7,915 nucleotides of DNA from Pelagibacteraceae bacterium AG-339-N18. GTDB lineage: Bacteria; Pseudomonadota; Alphaproteobacteria; Pelagibacterales; Pelagibacteraceae. Made by a program: the position numbers and the translations under genes. Positions 1 to 7,260 of this stretch are shown piece after piece. Numbering within the stretch: the stretch's first letter is position 1; every line of letters begins with the position of its first letter. The notes beneath the pieces are model-generated. The model ran no database searches, was not told the DNA's origin, and worked only from the letters and a program-made list of their open reading frames with translations. Location: positions 1-7,915 of the forward strand of contig QCAD01000032.1 in the NCBI GenBank assembly GCA_003282055.1, read 5' to 3'.

Positions 1-446
1 CCAGCAGCAGCATGATATAAAACTTTATCACCCTTTTTTAATGGGTATGCTCTATGTAATAAATACTCTGCAGTAATACCTTTTAATGTAATGCAAGATG
101 CTACCTCATCAGAGATGCCATCAGGGACAGAAACTAATTTTTCTTCAGGCATTATTTGCTTTTCTGAATAAGCACCGATAGGCATTGATGCATGAGTAAC
201 TCTGTCACCGACTTTAAACAATTTTACTTCAGATCCAACTTCTTCAATTACTCCACAAGCCTCAAGCCCAATCCCACTTGGTAATGGAATAGGGTAGAGG
301 CCTGTTCGATGATAAATATCTATAAAATTTAAACCAATTGATAAATTTTTAATCAACACTTCTTTTGATCCAGGCTTACCTAATTCTACATTTTTTATAA
401 CCAAAACTTCTGGTCCACCAAATTTATCTATTTGAACTGATTTCAT
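1..446 (-). CDS. qor: NAD(P)H:quinone oxidoreductase, MDR/zeta-crystallin type, N-terminal part (runs off the window)
   Basis: The first 148 codons of a medium-chain dehydrogenase/reductase, starting at the ATG at 446 and still open at base 1. The GroES-like N-terminal domain is clear: GPEVL near residues 11-15, LNFIDIYHRTGLYP at 39-52 (the quinone-oxidoreductase signature around N40), GLEACGVIEEVG at 60-71 and GDRV at 80-83. The fragment ends at HAAAG, the beginning of the NADPH-binding glycine-rich loop. The Cys/His zinc ligands of alcohol dehydrogenases are absent, which fits the zinc-free QOR branch. Family members reduce quinones or enones with NADPH in the cytosol. Full length is usually about 320-330 residues, so more than half lies outside. 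The start is 3 bases after the pirin stop codon, so the gene is probably the last or a late member of the same minus-strand operon. The physiological substrate cannot be read from the sequence. Confidence 0.88.
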   Translation of the reverse strand, partial: MKSVQIDKFGGPEVLVIKNVELGKPGSKEVLIKNLSIGLNFIDIYHRTGLYPIPLPSGIGLEACGVIEEVGSEVKLFKVGDRVTHASMPIGAYSEKQIMPEEKLVSVPDGISDEVASCITLKGITAEYLLHRAYPLKKGDKVLYHAAA

Positions 447-449
447 TAT

Positions 450-1286
450 CTACTTTACAAATGTTCCATTATGATAATCTTGAACAGCTTGCAAGATCTC
501 TGCTTTAGTGTTCATTACAAATGGTCCACCTCGGGCTATTTCTTCATTAATGGGTTTTCCTGAAATAACTAAGAATTTTGCATCAGAGTGTGCTTTGACT
601 TTTAAATCCTCACCTTTCGATAGTAAGATTAAAGTACTATCCTCAACTTTTGCATGTTTTTTTTCACCAATTTTGATTTCACCTTTTATAAGATAGATAA
701 ATGTATTGTGCGTATAGGGAAGACTATATTTAAAATCTTTGTTTTTATTTAATTCGACATCAAAGTAAACAGGTTCGACATTATGCTCTTTAACTGGACC
801 TTGAGCTTTATCAAATTTACCTGCAATAACTTTTACTTGCTTATCATCATCTTTGTGAACACTCATTTTATCTGCATCGATATAAATGTATTCTGGTTTA
901 CTCATTTTTAATTTTGCTGGCATATTTATCCATAATTGAAATCCATGAAGTTTTCCTTCTTTCATAGCAGGCATTTCAGAATGAATAATTCCACTTCCTG
1001 TTTTCATCCACTGAACATCACCAGCAGTCATTCTACCTTTTCCACCAGTGCTGTCTTCATGCTCAAAGTCACCAGCAAGCATATAAGTGACAGTTTCAAT
1101 TCCTCTATGTGGATGTGGAGGAAACCCAGCAATGTAGTCCTCACTATTTTCTGAACCAAATTCATCTAGCATTAAAAAAGGATCAAAATAATTTGGTTCC
1201 ACACCAATACTTCTTTTTAATTTAACTCCAGCCCCATCTGATGCTGGAATCGGATTAATAATCTTATTTACTTCAATATTTTTCAT
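450..1286 (-). CDS. pirin family protein (bicupin)
   Basis: A complete 278-residue pirin-like bicupin. The N-terminal cupin carries the four expected metal ligands: H58 and H60 in PPHPHRGIETVTYML, then H102 and E104 in GSGIIHSEMP. A second cupin-like region spans about residues 170-245, followed by the typical C-terminal stretch IARGGPFVMNT (250-260). Length matches the family (about 230-300). Bacterial pirins bind Fe or another divalent metal; some, such as E. coli YhhW, degrade quercetin, and others are proposed redox sensors, so the biochemical role here is open. No signal peptide is seen, so it is cytosolic. It lies 36 bases downstream of the CDGSH gene and 3 bases upstream of the quinone oxidoreductase start, which argues for one transcript. 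No clear Shine-Dalgarno precedes the ATG. Confidence 0.93.
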   Translation of the reverse strand: MKNIEVNKIINPIPASDGAGVKLKRSIGVEPNYFDPFLMLDEFGSENSEDYIAGFPPHPHRGIETVTYMLAGDFEHEDSTGGKGRMTAGDVQWMKTGSGIIHSEMPAMKEGKLHGFQLWINMPAKLKMSKPEYIYIDADKMSVHKDDDKQVKVIAGKFDKAQGPVKEHNVEPVYFDVELNKNKDFKYSLPYTHNTFIYLIKGEIKIGEKKHAKVEDSTLILLSKGEDLKVKAHSDAKFLVISGKPINEEIARGGPFVMNTKAEILQAVQDYHNGTFVK

Positions 1287-1322
1287 TAGATTAAAATAGT
1301 TGTTATATTTTGATTTGCAATA

Positions 1323-1562
1323 TTACTTTTTGTTATGCGAACCATCACAAAAAGGTTGATCATTTGTTTGTTTACATGCACAAAAAAATAGTCTTTTTGT
1401 TAATTCAGCTTTATAAGCCAAAGGTTTAAATTCTGTTCCTTTATGTGAACCATCACAAAATGGCTGCTTAGAACTTTTACCACAACTACACCAGTAATAA
1501 GATTTTCCCTGTTCAACGTCTACAGCTAATGCATCTTCTCCAGCTCTTTGTCCCTTATTCAT
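1323..1562 (-). CDS. tandem CDGSH iron-sulfur domain protein
   Basis: A 79-residue protein made of two back-to-back CDGSH (mitoNEET-type) motifs. The first has C25, C27, C36 and H40 in WCSCGKSSKQPFCDGSH. The second has C61, C63, C72 and H76 in FCACKQTNDQPFCDGSH. Each Cys3His set is the known ligand pattern for one [2Fe-2S] cluster, so the protein is predicted to hold two. It has no membrane anchor or signal peptide and should be soluble. Small tandem-CDGSH proteins are common in bacteria, and electron transfer or cluster handling is proposed for them, but no specific role follows from the sequence. It sits 18 bases after the HAD hydrolase stop and upstream of pirin, another metal/redox protein, in the same direction. 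A purine-rich AAAAGAG 8 bases before the ATG supports the chosen start. Confidence 0.94.
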   Translation of the reverse strand: MNKGQRAGEDALAVDVEQGKSYYWCSCGKSSKQPFCDGSHKGTEFKPLAYKAELTKRLFFCACKQTNDQPFCDGSHNKK

Positions 1563-1570
1563 ATTGTCTG

Positions 1571-1577
1571 CTCTTTT
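1571..1577 (-). promoter_or_regulatory. ribosome binding site of the CDGSH gene
   Basis: On the minus strand AAAAGAG lies 8 bases before the ATG at 1562. It is a partial Shine-Dalgarno match and stands out because most other starts in this window have no recognisable purine-rich site. It supports the start of the CDGSH gene. Confidence 0.4.
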
Positions 1578-1580
1578 AAT

Positions 1581-2243
1581 TTAAATTAAATCGATAAGCT
1601 CGTTTAAATTTTTAACTTGATTATTGGGTTTGTAATCAAGATTGTCAAAGATATTATTATTACGGTTTACCCAAATAGAATAGTAACCATAATTTCCACC
1701 TCCTGAAACATCCCAAGTGTTTGCACTTAAGAAAGCTACTTCATTGCTTTTAATTTTGTATTTTTTGATAGGCAAGTCATAAACCTTTGAATTTGGTTTG
1801 TAAATTCCAGCTTCCTCTATTGAAAATAAATCATCGAAAAAATTAACTAGATTATTACTCTCAACTAACTCTTTTAAAAGAGACGGAGTTCCATTTGAAA
1901 GTATAGCTAATTTACAATTCTTTTCTTTTAATTTTTTAAGAGTTTCTGGAACCTCCTTAAAAGGTGAAAGAACTTTATATAAATTCAATAATTCATTTTT
2001 CATTGAAGAATCTATATTAAAGGTCTTCATTGATTTATCTAAACTATCCTCTGTAATTTGCCAAAAATCCTTGTGTCTTCCCATAAGGCTTCTAAGCCAG
2101 GTGTATTCTAGCTGAGTTGTTCTCCAAAAATTTGCAAAACCTTCCCACTTAGCCCCAATCTTATCTTTACATTTTTCAGCAGCTGAATTGACATCAAACA
2201 ATGTACCATAAGCATCAAAAATTATTGCTTTAATATTTTTCAT
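1581..2243 (-). CDS. HAD-family hydrolase, haloacid dehalogenase type II (L-2-haloacid dehalogenase-like)
   Basis: A complete 220-residue HAD hydrolase of the type II haloacid dehalogenase subfamily. Nucleophile motif: D10 and T14 in FDAYGTLFDV. The residues known from L-2-haloacid dehalogenases (D10, T14, R41, S118, K151, Y157, S175, N177, D180 in the Pseudomonas enzyme) all have counterparts at nearly constant spacing: D10, T14, R41 in FWRTTQLEYTWLR, S116 in ILSNGT, K149 in IYKPNSKVY, Y155, S173 and N175 in FLSANTWDVSGGG, and D178. The helical cap covers about residues 18-95. The full set argues for a hydrolytic dehalogenase acting on short L-2-haloacids, through an aspartyl ester, rather than a phosphatase. 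Homologues are often annotated without biochemical proof, so the substrate is inferred. It is the first gene of the minus-strand run and starts 17 bases from the divergent rsmE. Confidence 0.9.
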   Translation of the reverse strand: MKNIKAIIFDAYGTLFDVNSAAEKCKDKIGAKWEGFANFWRTTQLEYTWLRSLMGRHKDFWQITEDSLDKSMKTFNIDSSMKNELLNLYKVLSPFKEVPETLKKLKEKNCKLAILSNGTPSLLKELVESNNLVNFFDDLFSIEEAGIYKPNSKVYDLPIKKYKIKSNEVAFLSANTWDVSGGGNYGYYSIWVNRNNNIFDNLDYKPNNQVKNLNELIDLI

Positions 2244-2260
2244 AAATTAACTTAACACAA

Positions 2261-2962
2261 ATGAGTAATATTAGATTATTTTTTTCAGATATTTTATCAG
2301 CAAACATGATTGATAAACTCGATAAGGATCAATCACATTATTTAAGTAAAGTAATGAGAGTAAAAGAAAATGAGGTTTTCTCTTTATTTAATAAAAAGGG
2401 AGAGTGGGAAGCAAAAATTTTAGGAATATCTAAAAATACTGTTGAATTTAAAATAATAAAACAACTAAAACAAAAAGAGAGTATTAAAGAATTATGGTTA
2501 GCGTTTTCACCTATCAAATCAAACTATCAGAATTTTATGCTACAAAAAGCAACCGAGCTTGGAGTTACAAAATTTTTACCGATTATTTTTGATAGAACAG
2601 TGGTTAGAAAAATTAACAAAGAACGCTCAGAAAAAATTGTAATTGAAGCTTGTGAACAATCAAACCGTATCAATGTACCAACAATTGAGGGCGCTCAAAA
2701 TTTAAGTGCCTTTTTAAAAAAAAATTCGATGGATCTAATTTTTACAGATTTAAATTCAAATATTAAAAAAATTGATAAATCAAAATTTACAGATAAGCCT
2801 GTCTGTATAATCATAGGTCCAGAGGGAGATTTTTCTGAGACCGAAAGAGAGAGGATTCTCTCTTTTAAGGGTGTTCAACCTATTAAAATTAATGAGAATA
2901 TTTTAAGGTCAGAAACTGCGGTCATATCCGCAATTTCGATCGTAAATTATGTGATTAATTGA
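2261..2962 (+). CDS. rsmE: 16S rRNA (uracil(1498)-N(3))-methyltransferase RsmE
   Basis: A complete 233-residue SPOUT-class methyltransferase. The N-terminal PUA-like domain (about 1-70) holds HYLSKVMRV (27-35). The catalytic knotted domain begins around residue 75 and shows the family signatures in order: QKATELGV (95-102), EKIVIEACEQSNR (124-136), IIGPEGDFSETE (184-195) and NILRSETA (213-220), the last two forming the SAM-binding trefoil knot. The enzyme methylates N3 of U1498 in helix 44 of 16S rRNA, within the 30S subunit. Length is close to the E. coli protein (243). It starts 17 bases from the divergent HAD gene and ends 60 bases before coxB. No Shine-Dalgarno is seen. Co-orientation with the oxidase genes does not imply a functional link. 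Confidence 0.96.
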   Translation: MSNIRLFFSDILSANMIDKLDKDQSHYLSKVMRVKENEVFSLFNKKGEWEAKILGISKNTVEFKIIKQLKQKESIKELWLAFSPIKSNYQNFMLQKATELGVTKFLPIIFDRTVVRKINKERSEKIVIEACEQSNRINVPTIEGAQNLSAFLKKNSMDLIFTDLNSNIKKIDKSKFTDKPVCIIIGPEGDFSETERERILSFKGVQPIKINENILRSETAVISAISIVNYVIN

Positions 2963-2966
2963 TAAA

Positions 2967-2997
2967 TTGTCGCGAAAACTAAAGTGTAATTTTTATA
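2967..2997 (+). promoter_or_regulatory. candidate sigma-70-type promoter for the cytochrome oxidase operon
   Basis: The 60-base gap between rsmE and coxB is the longest in the window. It contains TTGTCG (2967-2972) as a possible -35 and TTTATA (2992-2997) as a possible -10, 19 bases apart, a little longer than ideal. A second TATATA-like element at 3007-3012 would leave almost no leader. No hairpin terminator for rsmE is visible here, so readthrough from rsmE is also possible. The DNA is so AT-rich that such matches arise easily by chance. Confidence 0.25.
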
Positions 2998-3022
2998 AAA
3001 GAGCTTTATATACCTATTAAAA

Positions 3023-5469
<2,447 letters not shown>

Positions 5470-5490
5470 GTATAAGATAAATAAAAACTA

Positions 5491-6402
5491 ATGGATAATT
5501 TAAGGTTAAAGAAAAGAGGTTTGTCACAAGAGGATTTATTTAATTTTTCTGAATTATTTAAACTAATGAAACCAAGAGTGATGTCTTTAGTAATCTTCAC
5601 CTGTGCAGTTGGTTTATTAACATCACCAAATCTTGTATCTACTAAAGAGGCAATTATTGGAATTTTATTAGTTTCATTAGGCGCAGGTGCAGCTGGAGCT
5701 TTGAATATGTGGTATGAATCTGATCTTGATGCATTAATGTCAAGAACATGTTTAAGACCAATACCTTCAGGAAAAATTAATAAAAACCAAGCCTTGATAT
5801 TTGGAATAACTCTTTCAGTTATTTCAGTAATAGCTTTGGATTACTTTACTAATAGAATTTCTGCAGCAATACTGCTCTTAACAATTTTGTTTTATGTATT
5901 TGTTTACACAATTTGGTTAAAGAGACGAACCCCACAAAATATTGTAATTGGTGGGGCAGCAGGAGCATTTCCTCCGGTGATAGGATGGACTATTGCAACT
6001 GGGTCTTTATCTCTTGAGCCACTATCTTTTTTTTTAATAATATTTTTTTGGACCCCATCTCATTTTTGGGCTTTAAGCTTATACAAGTCAGAAGATTATA
6101 AGAAAGCAAACATACCTATGCTGCCTTTGACCAATGGAGTTGAGAGTACTAAAATAAACATATTTGTTTATTCTTTGTTAATGCTTCCAGTTATTATATT
6201 TCCATATTTGATAAACTTTGTAGGATTACCCTTTTTAATACCATCGGTGTTATTAACTCTTTATTATAATTTTTTATGTTATGATTTATACAATTATAAG
6301 AAAAATAAGTTTAATTCAAAAAAAGCGAGATCAATATTTGGATTCTCAATCTTGTATTTGTTTTTGATTTTTGTGCTTTTTTTGATAGATAAGATATTAT
6401 GA
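5491..6402 (+). CDS. ctaB: protoheme IX farnesyltransferase (heme O synthase)
   Basis: A complete 303-residue UbiA-superfamily prenyltransferase (also called cyoE or coxE) with 8-9 membrane helices. It adds a farnesyl group to heme B, giving heme O, the precursor of the heme A used by the CtaD subunit encoded just upstream. Signatures: LMKPRVMSLVIFT (25-37), the prenyl-diphosphate-binding motif NMWYESDLDALM (72-83) followed by RTCLRPIPSG (85-94), KRRTPQNIVIGGAAGAFPPV (144-163), and the second Asp-containing loop YKSEDYKKANIPMLP (198-212). The N terminus carries an extra polar stretch of about 20 residues before the first helix, common in alphaproteobacteria. The stop codon shares four bases (ATGA, 6399-6402) with the next small gene, a sign of translational coupling. 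Heme A synthase (ctaA) is not in the window. Confidence 0.96.
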   Translation: MDNLRLKKRGLSQEDLFNFSELFKLMKPRVMSLVIFTCAVGLLTSPNLVSTKEAIIGILLVSLGAGAAGALNMWYESDLDALMSRTCLRPIPSGKINKNQALIFGITLSVISVIALDYFTNRISAAILLLTILFYVFVYTIWLKRRTPQNIVIGGAAGAFPPVIGWTIATGSLSLEPLSFFLIIFFWTPSHFWALSLYKSEDYKKANIPMLPLTNGVESTKINIFVYSLLMLPVIIFPYLINFVGLPFLIPSVLLTLYYNFLCYDLYNYKKNKFNSKKARSIFGFSILYLFLIFVLFLIDKIL

Positions 6403-6524
6403 TAATTCCTGATAAAAAGACTAAAAAAAAAAATGTTATTACTGCACTAGCGATTATTGCTTTCATGATTTTTTTATTTTTATTTACTTTGTATAATACG
6501 GGTGTATTTGAAAGAACGATATGA
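6399..6524 (+). CDS. coxF: CoxF-like small membrane protein of the cytochrome oxidase operon
   Basis: A 41-codon gene, easily missed because of its size. Its ATG overlaps the ctaB stop (ATGA, 6399-6402) and its TGA overlaps the ctaG start (ATGA, 6521-6524), so it exactly fills the space between them. The product has a short basic N terminus (DKKTKKKN, residues 5-12), one membrane helix (about 14-34) and a short tail ending NTGVFERTI. This fits an N-in, C-out single-pass protein. In many alphaproteobacteria the same slot between ctaB and ctaG holds a small protein called CoxF (or CtaF) with the same plan and a similar GVFxR-like ending, from memory. The function is not firmly established; a role in oxidase assembly is inferred from position. 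An 11-A run (6423-6433) lies within the basic segment and would make the frame sensitive to base-call errors, but the frame is intact. Confidence 0.8.
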   Translation: MIIPDKKTKKKNVITALAIIAFMIFLFLFTLYNTGVFERTI

Positions 6525-7105
6525 TTCAAAAAAAGAAATTAACCCCGATTATTTTAATAGGAATATTTGTATTTATGCTTGGCTTATCTTATGCTGCAGT
6601 TCCACTTTATGATCTGTTTTGTAAGGTGACTGGTTTTGGTGGAACAACTCAAATCTCAAATAATGCTCCAAAAATAGTTTTGAATAAAGTAGTTAGTGTA
6701 AGATTCGACACAAATGTGAATAACTTAACTTGGGATTTTAAAGCAAAATCAAATGTAATTGATGTAAAAGTTGGTCAGGTAAATAAAATAGAGTTCGAAG
6801 TAGAAAACTATGGGAGTGAACCCACAGCTGGTGTAGCAAGCTTCAATGTTTCACCTGCTAGTTTTGGAAAATATTATAGTAAATTAGGATGTTTTTGTTT
6901 TGAAAAACAAGAATTGAAAGCAGGAGAAAAAGCGACTTATGTAATGACATTTTATTTAGATCCTGAAATGGTCAACGACCCTAGTGTAAAAAACTTAGAA
7001 GATGTAACTATGTCGTACACTTTTTTCTCGACAGATAAACAAAATATTTTTTCAATTCCTTTCGCTTTGATTCTGTCTGCATTTGCTACAAAACCTGGGA
7101 GGTGA
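6521..7105 (+). CDS. ctaG: cytochrome c oxidase assembly protein CtaG/Cox11 (C terminus replaced)
   Basis: Copper chaperone that delivers Cu to the CuB site of subunit I. The 194-residue frame has one N-terminal membrane helix (about 8-27) and a periplasmic immunoglobulin-like domain. Cox11 signatures are clear: PLYDLFCKVTGFGGTTQ (28-44, with C34), SNVIDVKVG (77-85), ENYGSEPTAGVASFNVSP (95-112), the copper-binding CFCF pair C124/C126 in KLGCFCFEKQEL, and DVTMSYTFF (161-169). The family normally ends shortly after this last motif. Here the remaining residues, from about 170 to 194, are encoded by the reverse complement of a peroxiredoxin gene and so are not genuine CtaG sequence. The true tail has been lost at the junction near 7025-7040; the functional core looks complete. 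The start overlaps the coxF stop. The usual next gene, subunit III, is missing. Confidence 0.94.
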   Translation: MIQKKKLTPIILIGIFVFMLGLSYAAVPLYDLFCKVTGFGGTTQISNNAPKIVLNKVVSVRFDTNVNNLTWDFKAKSNVIDVKVGQVNKIEFEVENYGSEPTAGVASFNVSPASFGKYYSKLGCFCFEKQELKAGEKATYVMTFYLDPEMVNDPSVKNLEDVTMSYTFFSTDKQNIFSIPFALILSAFATKPGR

Positions 7106-7260
7106 AGTTTTGAACAAGTTGACGTAAATGCCCCAGGCAAACCAAACAAAATTATTTTTCCATTACCTATGACTTCTCTTAATTTGCTTTTTTGCGGTTC
7201 TCCGTCAATGAGTTGAAAAATCTCTGTATCTGGTATTTGATCTTTTATTTTAAGTTTCAT
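6952..7260 (-). CDS. peroxiredoxin, Prx5/AhpC-TSA type, 3'-truncated
   Basis: The N-terminal half of a Prx5-type (redoxin domain) thiol peroxidase, which reduces H2O2 and organic peroxides through a Cys. Recognisable: KIKDQIPD (4-11), ILFGLPGAFTSTCSKLHLPGF (37-57) with the peroxidatic Cys C49 in PGAFTxxC, and a helix ADRIKAKGIEKIFCLSV (61-77). Family members then continue with a conserved NDPF-like segment and about 80 further residues, including the active-site Arg, for a total near 160. Here homology stops at about 7030 and the frame runs on through antisense ctaG to a chance stop at 6952, giving 102 residues. The product should be nonfunctional, so this is effectively a gene fragment. Its ATG overlaps the thrC stop (ATGA, 7257-7260), suggesting cotranscription and translational coupling in the original locus. 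An extra Ser (S47) replaces the usual Pro in PGAFTPTC. Confidence 0.85.
   Translation of the reverse strand: MKLKIKDQIPDTEIFQLIDGEPQKSKLREVIGNGKIILFGLPGAFTSTCSKLHLPGFVANADRIKAKGIEKIFCLSVEKKVYDIVTSSKFFTLGSLTISGSK
7024..7045. other. rearrangement or assembly junction between ctaG and an inverted peroxiredoxin-thrC segment
   Basis: Plus-strand CtaG homology fades after the SYTFF motif (codons 165-169, ending at 7027). Minus-strand peroxiredoxin homology fades after ICLSV-like residues IFCLSV (codons 72-77, ending at 7030). The two homologous parts therefore abut almost exactly, and each frame continues as the antisense of the other gene. This is what a breakpoint joining two interrupted genes looks like. 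A 10-base palindrome AAAATATTTT lies at 7041-7050, just beside it. Whether the join is biological or an artefact cannot be decided from the sequence alone. Confidence 0.7.

Noticed and set aside
508..1154. Plus-strand open frames at 508-696 and 936-1154
   Set aside because: They are antisense to the well-conserved pirin gene and show no recognisable protein features.
2963..3022. Riboswitch or small RNA upstream of coxB
   Set aside because: The gap is only 60 bases, AT-rich, with no stable stem that I can find.
6423..6433. 11-A run in coxF (and T9 at 6027-6035 in ctaB) as programmed frameshift sites
   Set aside because: Both reading frames are intact and continuous with their families. Homopolymer runs are expected at this base composition.
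6311..6529. Minus-strand 72-codon frame across the ctaB end and coxF
   Set aside because: It is antisense to the ctaB/coxF coding region. The hydrophobic stretch is a by-product of AT-rich antisense reading, and the plus-strand coxF frame explains the region better.
7041..7050. AAAATATTTT palindrome as a bidirectional terminator for the convergent genes
   Set aside because: Only ten bases, all A/T, with no loop or GC stem. It lies within peroxiredoxin codons and is likely chance.
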